Shown: positions 13,758-20,816, counted from the stretch's first letter. The stretch is 23,771 nt of DNA from UBA12088 sp964568345 (GCA_964568345.1 CAZMPG010000018.1:1-23771), one strand, 5' to 3'. Numbers and translations: made by a program. Notes: a model not told the origin generated them from the sequence alone.

Positions 13758-14387
13758 CTACTCTACCACACGTGCGGGAGGGTGCGCGACCTTCCCCGCA
13801 CCATTGTATGCACCCATTGCAGCATCGCGGCCTGACTGTACGATCGCCTGGAGTGCGGCGACCGCTCGCGGCACTGCGGCTTCGAGCGCGTCCCGAGTGG
13901 CACCGCGGAGCTTCGTGAGTAGAAATACATTGACGGCATCTTCGCCGCGCGGCTTCTTGATGCGACCAGTCAATGAAACAGGCACCACCCCGACCCGCAG
14001 CCGTATGAATGCCCGCGACCGAAGGGTGCGCTCGATCGAGCGCACCCCATTGTGCCCCCCTGCACCCCTATCGAAAGCTATTCGCACCGTACCGAGCGGC
14101 AGGTCGATGTCGTCGTGCACCACAATGAGGTGGTCAGGGTCGGTACGCACACCGCTACGCGCCACAGATCCGCCGGAGCGATTCATGAAGGTCTCTGGAA
14201 GGATGAGTGCTACCTCCATCACGCCGTCGAAAACCGTCGCGACACGTGCGTGCGCTGTCGTATCGGTACACCACGCAGCACCGAGCGTCGCTGCATACGC
14301 CGTGACGATGGCACGGCCGATGTTGTGCCGCGTGTGTTCGTACTCATCCCCCGGGTTACCGAGGCCAACCACGGTGTAGTGCTGCAT
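13758..14387 (-). CDS. pth: Peptidyl-tRNA hydrolase
   Basis: 209 residues from the ATG at 14387. Pth recycles peptidyl-tRNA that drops off ribosomes. Family signatures are all present: V-V-G-L-G-N-P-G with Asn11, catalytic His21 in T-R-H-N-I-G, F-M-N-R-S-G, the Asp of H-D-D-I-D-L-P-L-G, and G-G-H-N-G-V-R-S-I. A 13-residue longer reading exists, but the 14387 start follows a TGGACA-17 bp-CATACT promoter with 9 nt to the ATG. It heads an operon pth / thioredoxin-like / dsbB (gaps 5 and 18 nt), an unexpected pairing of translation quality control with thiol oxidation. Confidence 0.96.
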   Translation of the reverse strand: MQHYTVVGLGNPGDEYEHTRHNIGRAIVTAYAATLGAAWCTDTTAHARVATVFDGVMEVALILPETFMNRSGGSVARSGVRTDPDHLIVVHDDIDLPLGTVRIAFDRGAGGHNGVRSIERTLRSRAFIRLRVGVVPVSLTGRIKKPRGEDAVNVFLLTKLRGATRDALEAAVPRAVAALQAIVQSGRDAAMGAYNGAGKVAHPPARVVE

Positions 14388-14396
14388 GTGCCAACA

Positions 14397-14425
14397 AGTA
14401 TGGACGACCACACGCACGTTGTCCA
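14397..14425 (-). promoter_or_regulatory. pth operon promoter
   Basis: TGGACA (14425-14420), exactly 17 bp, CATACT (14402-14397), then 9 nt to the pth ATG. The palindromic array begins 10 bp further upstream. Confidence 0.65.
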
Positions 14426-14434
14426 CGTGTCCCC

Positions 14435-14478
14435 CGAACCCCGTATACGAAACCCGTATACGGGGTTCGTATACGGGT
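14435..14478. repeat. Triple CGTATACG palindrome array with alternative hairpins
   Basis: CGTATACG occurs at 14442, 14455 and 14468, spaced exactly 13 bp. Arms 14435-14449 and 14455-14469 form a perfect 15-bp inverted repeat (5-nt loop). Arms 14452-14462 and 14468-14478 form a perfect 11-bp one (5-nt loop). The middle arm is shared, so the two hairpins exclude each other. The array lies between the pth and lepB promoters and looks like an operator. Confidence 0.8.
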
Positions 14479-14493
14479 GCGAGACCGAGACAC

Positions 14494-14520
14494 TTGCACG
14501 CAGCAGAAGTGTGCTATACT
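14494..14520 (+). promoter_or_regulatory. lepB promoter
   Basis: TGC-TATACT (14515-14520), a near-ideal extended -10, 30 nt before the ATG. TTGCAC (14494-14499) is a possible -35 at a short 15-bp spacing. No Shine-Dalgarno. Confidence 0.6.
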
Positions 14521-14550
14521 TCCTGCACGAGTTCTCCTTCAGTACATACC

Positions 14551-15195
14551 ATGGACCCCCTGACCATACCGCAACGATCCGCCAGTAATGATGTAGAGCT
14601 GCAGACACCAGAGCGCCCCGCACCTCGACGCGAAGAGGAAAGCTTCATCGTTGAGATCTTCAAGTTCTCAATTCTCGCGCTCATTATCGTTGTACCGTTC
14701 CGCCTCTTCGTTGCACAGCCATTCCTTGTGAACGGCGCTTCTATGTCGCCGACCTTCGAGACGGGTCAATACCTCATCGTCGATCAGCTCACCTACCACC
14801 TTGAGCAGCCAGAGCGGGGTGATGTTGTCATCTTCCGCTTCCCCAATGATCCGTCGAAGTTTTTTATTAAACGCATTATCGGCCTCCCTGGCGAAGAGGT
14901 GAGGCTCCACGACGGCACGACCACCATTGTGGACCCGGGTACGAGCGCCGAGCGCCCCCTTGACGAACCGTACGTCAAGACCGGCCTCACGGATGATGAT
15001 CTTACCGTCACCCTGTCCGCAGACGAGTACTTCGTCATGGGCGACAACCGTGGCGCGAGCTCCGACTCACGGGTGTGGGGCCCCGTCCCCCGCCGTAATA
15101 TCGTCGGCCGCGCACTCCTCCGCCTCCTCCCGCCACGTACGTTTGGGCTGTTCCCCGGAGCAACCAAAACGGCAGGTACTGCAGAGACGTTTTGA
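14551..15195 (+). CDS. lepB: Signal peptidase I
   Basis: 214 residues from the ATG at 14551. One N-terminal membrane anchor (about 35-53, I-F-K-F-S-I-L-A-L-I-I-V-V-P-F) follows an acidic/proline-rich cytoplasmic leader. Catalytic Ser64 lies in N-G-A-S-M-S-P-T and catalytic Lys107 in F-F-I-K-R-I-I-G-L-P-G-E. The C-terminal box is Y-F-V-M-G-D-N-R-G-A-S-S-D-S-R-V-W-G-P-V. It cleaves Sec/Tat signal peptides outside the membrane. The frame extends upstream to 14386, but the TATACT box at 14515 and the poor content of the extension favour 14551. The HisRS-like gene follows after 7 nt and is probably co-transcribed. Confidence 0.96.
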   Translation: MDPLTIPQRSASNDVELQTPERPAPRREEESFIVEIFKFSILALIIVVPFRLFVAQPFLVNGASMSPTFETGQYLIVDQLTYHLEQPERGDVVIFRFPNDPSKFFIKRIIGLPGEEVRLHDGTTTIVDPGTSAERPLDEPYVKTGLTDDDLTVTLSADEYFVMGDNRGASSDSRVWGPVPRRNIVGRALLRLLPPRTFGLFPGATKTAGTAETF

Positions 15196-15202
15196 GTAGT
15201 GC

Positions 15203-16390
15203 ATGCACATGAAGGCTCTCCCGGTTACGCAGCAGACGTTCTTCAAGCGGGCCATTGGTGTTGCCGAGCATTATGGCTTCTGCCACGTTGACGACGCCCG
15301 GGTGAGCGACGTCGCCGGAACACCCTCTCTTTCGAGCTGCTACCAGCACACCGCGCACGATGCACCCTTTGACAGGGCTGCCCTCCTCGGAGCTCTCGAT
15401 CGGTACGCGCAGGGTACTGAGCTCAAGAAGCGTCAGCCACTCATGTTCTACACCCCCTCGCTCGTCTCGCACCCGAGCACCCCCGGGGTCCACCTGAGCG
15501 CTATGACACTCTCCGCCATAGGGAGTAGCGACCCGCTTGCCGAGGTGATGGTGCTCAAGGGGGTCATGAGCATCCTCCAGGAGATCGGCATCAAGCGACA
15601 CCAGGTGCAGGTGAACAGTATCGGGGATGGCGACTCCTTCGCGCGATTCATCCGCGATGCGGGCAACCGCCTCAAGCAACGCTCCGGTGAGCTCCCTGAC
15701 GCCGTCGCAAAGCTCCTCTCCAAGAACCCCTCGCAAGCCCTCACACTCCTCCTCGAAGCAAGGCACCCCGTTGTCGCAGAGCTACCGAGCACGCTCGACT
15801 ACCTCACCGCGCCGAGTAGGAAATATTTCAAGGAGCTCCTCGAGCTTCTTGAGCGCGCGGAAGTGCCCTTTGTACTCAACGATCGCCTCCATGCCGACCA
15901 CCTGCTCTACGCGCACTCGCTGTACGAGATACGTGCCTGTACAGACGAGACGTGCGACGCGGAGGGGAGCGAGATCATTGCGCGCGGCGGCCGCTTCGAC
16001 ACACTCACCAAAGCGTACGCACGCACCGCGATACCAGCGACCGGGATCGTGCTCCTCTGTGCGACCAAACAACCCGACAGCACAATAGACCGCCCCCGCC
16101 GCAAGCAGCCAAATGCATGCCTCATCCACATTGGCCGAGAGGCGCGTATCAAGAGCATCGCGATCGTTGACGCGTTCCTCAAGAAGCGGATCCCGATAGA
16201 GCAGTGCCTTCAGTACGAGCGTTTCTCAGAGCAACTCGCGTACGCGGAGTCGCGCCAGAGCAGGTACGTCATCATCCTTGGCCAGCGCGAGGTGCACGAG
16301 GGTGTCGTTATTGTACGGAATGCGAGCAACCGCTCGCAGCACACAGTGCCCATCGCCACGCTTCCCGAGTACCTCGCGGCGGCTGCATAG
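15203..16390 (+). CDS. HisRS-like (class II synthetase) paralogue with degenerate motifs
   Basis: 395 residues with the order of a histidyl-tRNA synthetase. The core has G-S-S-D-P-L-A-E-V-M-V-L (about 107-118), where HisRS has G-x-x-x-P-x-x-D/E-A-E. The A-G-G-R-Y-D-like motif is R-G-G-R-F-D-T-L (261-268). The C-terminal anticodon-binding-like domain (about 303-390) has I-H-I-G-R-E-A-R and Y-V-I-I-L-G-Q-R-E. Catalytic features are missing: the motif 2 arginine block is replaced by Y-T-P-S-L-V-S-H-P-S-T-P-G-V-H; the L-V-R-G-L-D-Y-Y signature reads L-H-A-D-H-L-L-Y-A-H-S-L; and the motif 3 arginine is absent (G-I-V-L-L-C-A-T-K). It is therefore unlikely to charge tRNA-His and is better viewed as a HisZ/GCN2-like sensor or binding protein. 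No histidine genes are near. ATG 15209 is an alternative start. Confidence 0.8.
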   Translation: MHMKALPVTQQTFFKRAIGVAEHYGFCHVDDARVSDVAGTPSLSSCYQHTAHDAPFDRAALLGALDRYAQGTELKKRQPLMFYTPSLVSHPSTPGVHLSAMTLSAIGSSDPLAEVMVLKGVMSILQEIGIKRHQVQVNSIGDGDSFARFIRDAGNRLKQRSGELPDAVAKLLSKNPSQALTLLLEARHPVVAELPSTLDYLTAPSRKYFKELLELLERAEVPFVLNDRLHADHLLYAHSLYEIRACTDETCDAEGSEIIARGGRFDTLTKAYARTAIPATGIVLLCATKQPDSTIDRPRRKQPNACLIHIGREARIKSIAIVDAFLKKRIPIEQCLQYERFSEQLAYAESRQSRYVIILGQREVHEGVVIVRNASNRSQHTVPIATLPEYLAAAA

Positions 16391-16442
16391 CCCCCTCCGC
16401 CACGTTTACTGTGCACCCCACAGCCCATCGTCCCGCCACCGC

Positions 16443-16471
16443 TTGCACCACCCCCTCCCCCATGGTAGTAT
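16443..16471 (+). promoter_or_regulatory. rpsU-ybeY promoter
   Basis: TTGCAC (16443-16448), 17 bp ending in TGG, TAGTAT (16466-16471), 16 nt to the rpsU ATG. A second -10-like CATACT (16475-16480) lies 7 nt before the ATG and would give a leaderless message. Confidence 0.6.
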
Positions 16472-16487
16472 TCTCATACTCATTTAT

Positions 16488-16730
16488 ATGATCAACAGCG
16501 AAGTACAGCGCCACGGCAATGAGAACATTGCGGGCCTCATGCGCCGCTTCACGCGCAAGGCGCAGAGCTCTGGTGTCGTAAAGCGCGTGCGTTCACTCCG
16601 CTACTACAAGCGATCACCGTCACCGGCTCGTATGAAGAAAGAGACACTCGCAAAGCGCGAACGTACCGCTACGTTCATCGAACTCTACAAAGAAGGTCGT
16701 GAGGTACCTACCAAGAAAAAGCGATCCTAA
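16488..16730 (+). CDS. rpsU: Ribosomal protein bS21
   Basis: 80 residues, highly basic, slightly longer than E. coli bS21. The family core is G-L-M-R-R-F-T-R-K-A-Q-S-S-G-V-V-K-R-V-R, then the R-Y-Y-K-R-S-P-S-P-A segment and the K-K-E-T-L-A-K-R-E-R helix, with a K-K-K-R-S tail. bS21 sits near the 3' end of 16S rRNA and the anti-Shine-Dalgarno on the 30S platform. The ATG at 16488 was chosen because upstream codons are not bS21-like and a promoter lies 16 nt before it. Its 3' end overlaps the likely ybeY start by 32 nt. Confidence 0.92.
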   Translation: MINSEVQRHGNENIAGLMRRFTRKAQSSGVVKRVRSLRYYKRSPSPARMKKETLAKRERTATFIELYKEGREVPTKKKRS

Positions 16731-17118
16731 CCGCATCACGGGTCTTGCGGTGGAACGACGGGTCCGTACCCCTTGGGATACGAGCGGGTACGCTGCTGTT
16801 GTACGCCGCATCCTCGGCCCGACATACGCGCTCTCGGTCGCCCTCGTCGGCGACCACACCGCGCGCCGCCTCAACCGCGAGCGCCGCGGCAAGGACACCC
16901 CGGCAAACGTACTGACGTTCCCACTCGACGAACGACATGGCGAGATCATCCTCAACCTGGCACGTATCCGCAGAGAAGCAGGTGCTTTCGGGCTCTCACC
17001 CGAGGGACATGCGACGTTCCTCCTTATCCACGGGTGCCTCCATTTGAAGGGGTGCCGACATGGGGTTACAATGGAGCAAGCGGAGGACGCGTACGTTCGC
17101 GCGTTCAACGTCCGGTAA
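16699..17118 (+). CDS. ybeY: Endoribonuclease YbeY (16S rRNA 3'-end maturation)
   Basis: 139 residues if it starts at the GTG 16699, or 122 from the GTG 16750. The longer form is preferred because R-I-T-G-L-A-V-E-R-R fits the first beta strand of the family. Diagnostic features: R-L-N-R-E-R-R-G-K-D-T-P-A-N-V-L-T-F-P, G-E-I-I-L, and the zinc triad His111, His115, His121 in H-G-C-L-H-L-K-G-C-R-H-G. YbeY acts in 16S rRNA 3' processing and ribosome quality control. The 32-nt overlap with rpsU implies coupled translation, and both products act at the 16S rRNA 3' end. A terminator-like hairpin follows, just before ftsA. Confidence 0.93.
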   Translation: MRYLPRKSDPNRITGLAVERRVRTPWDTSGYAAVVRRILGPTYALSVALVGDHTARRLNRERRGKDTPANVLTFPLDERHGEIILNLARIRREAGAFGLSPEGHATFLLIHGCLHLKGCRHGVTMEQAEDAYVRAFNVR

Positions 17119-17162
17119 CAGCCCCCCAGACCCGCATGCGACAATGTGCGTGCCGTGTGTTT

Positions 17163-17189
17163 GTGGTGCTACACTAACACCACCTTTTT
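17163..17189 (+). promoter_or_regulatory. ftsA -10 box nested in the loop of a terminator-like hairpin
   Basis: GTGGTG / CACCAC (17163-17168, 17178-17183) enclose a 9-nt loop with TACACT (17170-17175), preceded by TGC (17167-17169). TTTTT (17185-17189) follows. TACACT to the ftsA ATG is 17 nt. The hairpin could terminate rpsU-ybeY while the loop holds the ftsA promoter. Confidence 0.55.
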
Positions 17190-17192
17190 CCC

Positions 17193-18350
17193 ATGGCACG
17201 TGCACTCGCAGTCGGCATAGACGTTGGTACCTACCAGATCAAGGTCGTCGTTGCCGCACAGGAACACGGGGAGCGTGCGGTCATTCTAGGAACCGGCTAC
17301 GCCTACTCGCGGGGTATCCGGCATGGGTACGTTATCAACCGGCACGACCTCGTGAAGACGCTCCAGCAGGCACTCGAGCAAGCGGAGCATGCGTCGCGCG
17401 TTACGATCCGCCGCGCATACCTCTCCATTGGGGGTGTTGGGCTTGAGGAGTACCGCGCACGAGCGGACGTGCTTGTTGCGCGCGCCGATGGCCAGGTGTC
17501 CGAGCTCGACGTGAAGAATGCACTCGAGGAGTGCGAGCGCAAAATAGCGAGTCGCCTCACGAACCGTAAGGTCATCCACGCGATACCGCTCGGGTACCGC
17601 CTCGACGGTGAGCGCCTCATCGGGCAACCGCTTGGCATGCACGGCACGAAAGTCGAGATGGAGGCACTCTTTATCACCGCGCTCGAGCAGCACTTGAACG
17701 AGCTCATTGCGGCGGTCGAGGAGGTTGGGGTGTCGGTGACCGACGTCATGGCGAGCCCCATCGCGGGGAGTTTTGTGACGCTCACGAAAGCCCAAAAGAT
17801 TGCTGGCGTCGTACTCGCCAATATCGGCGCAGAAACCGTCTCCATCGCCGTGTTCGAGAATGATGTACCCATTAGCGTCAAGGTATTCCCCGTCGGCTCC
17901 ACCGACATTACGCATGACATTGCTCTCGGCCTCAAGATATCGCTCGACGACGCGGAGCAAGCAAAGCGGGGGGCGCTCCGCGACGAAGCCATGCCGAAAA
18001 AGCACCTCGACGACATCATCACAGCGCGGGTATCGGACATGCTCACCCTGCTCGAGGCACACCTCAAGCGCATCGGAAAGAGCGGGCTCCTCCCCGCGGG
18101 TATCGTCATCTCCGGCGGTGGGTCGGGGGTGACGACGATCGAGGATATTGCCCGCGTAGTGTTGCGTCTCCCCTCACGCCGCGCGACGCTCGCTGTGCCC
18201 GACAGCTCCGGCATCCGGGACTCATCGTGGGCTGTCGCGTATGGTCTCTGTATCTGGGGCTTTACGAACGACAAAGAATCTCGCAGCCTCAGCCAATTCC
18301 GCGAACAGGCGCGGGGCATACTCGGCTGGTTCAAGCAGTTTCTCCCGTAA
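17193..18350 (+). CDS. ftsA: Cell division protein FtsA
   Basis: 385 residues. Actin-fold ATPase that tethers FtsZ to the membrane. Phosphate-1 motif V-G-I-D-V-G-T-Y-Q-I-K-V is at the N-terminus, followed by the FtsA-specific 1C subdomain (about 80-160; S-I-G-G-V-G-L-E-E-Y ... K-V-I-H-A-I-P-L-G-Y). Phosphate-2 is N-I-G-A-E-T-V-S-I-A. The adenosine motif is I-V-I-S-G-G-G-S-G. The C-terminus ends in the amphipathic helix I-L-G-W-F-K-Q-F-L, the membrane-targeting sequence. The start has its own promoter 17 nt upstream and no Shine-Dalgarno. It precedes ftsZ with a 119-nt gap that contains a separate ftsZ promoter. Confidence 0.97.
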   Translation: MARALAVGIDVGTYQIKVVVAAQEHGERAVILGTGYAYSRGIRHGYVINRHDLVKTLQQALEQAEHASRVTIRRAYLSIGGVGLEEYRARADVLVARADGQVSELDVKNALEECERKIASRLTNRKVIHAIPLGYRLDGERLIGQPLGMHGTKVEMEALFITALEQHLNELIAAVEEVGVSVTDVMASPIAGSFVTLTKAQKIAGVVLANIGAETVSIAVFENDVPISVKVFPVGSTDITHDIALGLKISLDDAEQAKRGALRDEAMPKKHLDDIITARVSDMLTLLEAHLKRIGKSGLLPAGIVISGGGSGVTTIEDIARVVLRLPSRRATLAVPDSSGIRDSSWAVAYGLCIWGFTNDKESRSLSQFREQARGILGWFKQFLP

Positions 18351-18404
18351 GAAGGCTGGTAAAGAGTTAGAGAACGGCGCGCTGCTCCGCGGGCGCTGTC
18401 AACG

Positions 18405-18433
18405 GTTACATACCGCATATATTCTGGTACTAT
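18405..18433 (+). promoter_or_regulatory. ftsZ promoter and leader
   Basis: GTTACA (18405-18410), 17 bp ending in TGG, TACTAT (18428-18433), 36 nt to the ATG. The leader holds a GCGCC / GGCGC hairpin (18444-18448, 18453-18457) just before a GGTAGAG Shine-Dalgarno-like stretch. Confidence 0.6.
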
Positions 18434-18469
18434 GCCGCTACGTGCGCCACCTGGCGCTCTGGTAGAGCT

Positions 18470-19705
18470 ATGCCACAGGTACAGCAGGAGATTGAGGCCT
18501 TTGCCCGCATACGGGTAATCGGCGTCGGTGGTTCGGGAAAGAACGCCGTCAACCACATGATCAACTCGAACGTCAAGGGTGTCGAGTTCGTCTCCATCAA
18601 CACAGACGCGCAAGATCTCCAAAATTCAAAGGCAAAGCGAAAAGTGCATATCGGAAAGAATCTCACCCGAGGGCTCGGCGCCGGGGGTAATCCCGACTTC
18701 GGCCGACGGGCCGCAGAGGAAACCCAGGAGGAGGTGCTTGAGACCCTTCGCGACTCCGACATGGTATTCATCGCATGCGGCATGGGTGGCGGCACCGGCA
18801 CAGGGGCGTCTCCGGTCATTGCGCGCCTCGCGAAAGAGGCTGGGGCGCTCACCGTCGGCGTCGTCACCAAGCCATTTTCCTTCGAGGGCCAGCAGCGTAT
18901 GCGTGCTGCAGAGGAAGGCATCGCCGCACTCAAGGCGGAGGTAGATGCGATTATCATCATCCCGAACGATCGCCTCCTCGCCGTCGTCGAGCGCGACACC
19001 TCAGTACTCAACGCATTCGCGCTCTGCGACGACGTGCTCCGCCAGGCGGTTGAGGGTATCTCCGACCTCATCACCTCACCCGGCATCATCAACGTTGACT
19101 TTGCCGACATCCGCGCCATCATGCATAATGCCGGGTCGGCGCTCATGGGCATCGGCCTCGCGTCAGGCGAGAAGCGAGCGGAGGAAGCTGCACAGCGGGC
19201 TATCAATTCCCCACTCCTTGAGGTGTCTATCTCGGGAGCGCACGGCGTCCTCTTCGCTATTGCAGGCGGCGAAGACCTTGGCATGCTCGAGGTCCAAGAT
19301 GCTGCACGCGTCATCACGGAATCCATTGACCCGAACGCCCGCGTCATCTTCGGCGCATTCCGCGACGACAAGCTCAAGAAGGACGAGATCAAGGTCACCG
19401 TCATCGCAACCGGCTTTATCGAGGAGCAGGAGGCGGCGAGCGCGAAACCGCTGTTTAGCGGCGCATCACCCCTCACCGAAGCCACTCCGGGTCAGATCCA
19501 CAACGTCATTGCAGACGTGCGTACGACGCGGGTGCAACCGCAGCGCCAGGCAGCAGTACCCCGCCCACGCCCCGAGCAGGAGGCGTACACGACACCCGCA
19601 CGGACAAAGCCCGAGGAAGAGGAATCGCACGACCGCGCTGACGAATCGGACGATGACTCAGAGTGGGGCATCCCCCCATTTCTGCGGAGGAGTAAGATAA
19701 AGTAA
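18470..19705 (+). CDS. ftsZ: Cell division GTPase FtsZ
   Basis: 411 residues. Tubulin-like GTPase that forms the division ring. The N-terminal G-V-G-G-S-G-K-N-A-V-N loop, the tubulin signature G-G-G-T-G-T-G-A (about 106-113), N-T-D-A-Q, P-F-x-F-E-G and the T7-type segment G-I-I-N-V-D-F-A-D are intact. A variable acidic linker (about 345-395) leads to the conserved C-terminal peptide W-G-I-P-P-F-L-R-R that binds FtsA. The last residues S-K-I-K and the TAA are encoded at the start of a purine-rich inverted repeat. It has its own promoter, so it can be expressed independently of ftsA. Confidence 0.98.
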   Translation: MPQVQQEIEAFARIRVIGVGGSGKNAVNHMINSNVKGVEFVSINTDAQDLQNSKAKRKVHIGKNLTRGLGAGGNPDFGRRAAEETQEEVLETLRDSDMVFIACGMGGGTGTGASPVIARLAKEAGALTVGVVTKPFSFEGQQRMRAAEEGIAALKAEVDAIIIIPNDRLLAVVERDTSVLNAFALCDDVLRQAVEGISDLITSPGIINVDFADIRAIMHNAGSALMGIGLASGEKRAEEAAQRAINSPLLEVSISGAHGVLFAIAGGEDLGMLEVQDAARVITESIDPNARVIFGAFRDDKLKKDEIKVTVIATGFIEEQEAASAKPLFSGASPLTEATPGQIHNVIADVRTTRVQPQRQAAVPRPRPEQEAYTTPARTKPEEEESHDRADESDDDSEWGIPPFLRRSKIK

Positions 19706-19788
19706 GAGGAAAGTAAAAAGAGAAAAGTGATGAAGACGAAATGATGGTACGTCATTCTTTCCTCTTTATCTCTTTCTACTTTTCTCTC
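19704..19788. repeat. Purine/pyrimidine imperfect inverted repeat, copy 2 (ftsZ-trxB)
   Basis: Arms 19704-19731 and 19761-19788 pair at 19 of 28 positions (19 of the first 23). It begins at the ftsZ stop codon and may double as a transcription terminator. It shares the 15-mer AAAGAGAAAAGTGAT with the copy at 12649-12750. Confidence 0.7.
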
Positions 19789-19815
19789 CACGCCCCACGT
19801 CCTGCGCTGGAAATG

Positions 19816-19824
19816 TGCTACACT
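19816..19824 (+). promoter_or_regulatory. trxB extended -10 promoter
   Basis: TGC-TACACT (-10 hexamer at 19819-19824), 31 nt before the ATG; no clear -35 and no Shine-Dalgarno. Confidence 0.55.
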
Positions 19825-19855
19825 AGGCGTGTTACTCGTGTCAATCTAGCCCACC

Positions 19856-20773
19856 ATGTACGACCTCACCATCATCGGCGGCGGTCCTGCCGCGGTCGCT
19901 GCAGGCGTGTACGCTGCGCGAAAACATCTCACGACACTCGTCATTGCCAAGGAGTTTGCCGGCCAGAGCGTCGTATCTCCCGATATACAGAACTGGATCG
20001 GCACGCCGCACATATCTGGCACTGACCTCGCAGCGAATCTCCGTGCCCACCTCGAGGAGTACCGCGGCGAGCACCTTAAGATCGTCGAGGGCTGCGTCGA
20101 AGACGTGCGTGGCGCCGCAGGCACATTCGAGGTCGTGGTGGGAGGTGCGACGTACACCACCGCAACCGTACTCGTCGCGAGCGGCGCAACGCGACGCAAG
20201 CTCTCCGTCCCCGGCGCAGACACCTTCGAGGGTAAGGGGCTCACCTACTGCGCGACGTGCGATGGTCCGCTCTTCTCCGGTATGGATGTCGCGGTCATAG
20301 GCGGAGGGAATGCAGGGTTTGAAACCGCAGCACAGCTCCTCGCGTATGCGACAAACGTCACCATCCTCGAGCACGGCTCCTCGTTCCGCGCTGATGCGGT
20401 GACCGTCACCAAGGTCCTCGCCCACCCCCACGCGCACGGTCTCGTGCGGGCGAAGACCACTGCGGTAACCGGGGACACCTTCGTCCAAGGGCTCACGTAT
20501 GAAGACGTGGTGACCGGCGACGTGCACACGCTCGCGGTGCAGGGCATCTTCGTCGAGATCGGCGTCATTCCGAGCACATCGTTTGTCGCACCACTCGTCG
20601 CGAGGGATGAAGTCGGTCGGATCATCGTTGACCCCCGCCGCCAGCGCACCTCCTGCACCGGTATCTGGGCCGCGGGAGACTGTACCGACGGCCTCTACGC
20701 GCAAAACAACATCGCCGCCGGCGATGCGGTGAAGGCGGTTGAGGATATCTATGCGTACCTGCGTGCGCAGTAA
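19856..20773 (+). CDS. trxB: Thioredoxin reductase
   Basis: 305 residues, normal for the low-molecular-weight bacterial enzyme. The FAD-binding G-G-G-P-A-A is at the N-terminus. The redox pair is C132-A-T-C135-D-G, directly before the NADPH-binding G-G-G-N-A-G fold. The closing FAD motif is G-I-W-A-A-G-D-C-T-D. It moves electrons from NAD(P)H to thioredoxin in the cytoplasm. The nucleotide-binding segment after G-G-G-N-A-G lacks the usual H-R-R-x-x-x-R and reads I-L-E-H-G-S-S-F-R-A, so cofactor preference may differ from E. coli TrxB. The window's only thioredoxin-like protein is membrane-anchored and outside-facing, so its cytoplasmic partner must lie elsewhere. Confidence 0.94.
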   Translation: MYDLTIIGGGPAAVAAGVYAARKHLTTLVIAKEFAGQSVVSPDIQNWIGTPHISGTDLAANLRAHLEEYRGEHLKIVEGCVEDVRGAAGTFEVVVGGATYTTATVLVASGATRRKLSVPGADTFEGKGLTYCATCDGPLFSGMDVAVIGGGNAGFETAAQLLAYATNVTILEHGSSFRADAVTVTKVLAHPHAHGLVRAKTTAVTGDTFVQGLTYEDVVTGDVHTLAVQGIFVEIGVIPSTSFVAPLVARDEVGRIIVDPRRQRTSCTGIWAAGDCTDGLYAQNNIAAGDAVKAVEDIYAYLRAQ

Positions 20774-20807
20774 TCCCCCTCCCCCGCATCGACAGGCACA
20801 CTGCCCG

Positions 20808-20816
20808 TGCTACACT
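20808..20816 (+). promoter_or_regulatory. Extended -10 promoter of the DUF4870-type gene
   Basis: TGC-TACACT (-10 hexamer at 20811-20816), 32 nt before the ATG; the same box and spacing class as trxB. Confidence 0.5.

Noticed and set aside
14435..14478. Reading the CGTATACG array as a terminator or as a tRNA-like element
   Set aside because: No T run follows on either strand and no tRNA arms or acceptor pairing are present; its position upstream of both promoters fits an operator better.
17303..18622. 439-codon minus-strand frame opposite ftsA
   Set aside because: Ser/Arg/Thr-rich translation typical of an antisense shadow; FtsA on the other strand is unambiguous.
18430..19485. 351-codon minus-strand frame opposite ftsZ
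   Set aside because: Shadow of FtsZ with no recognisable domains.
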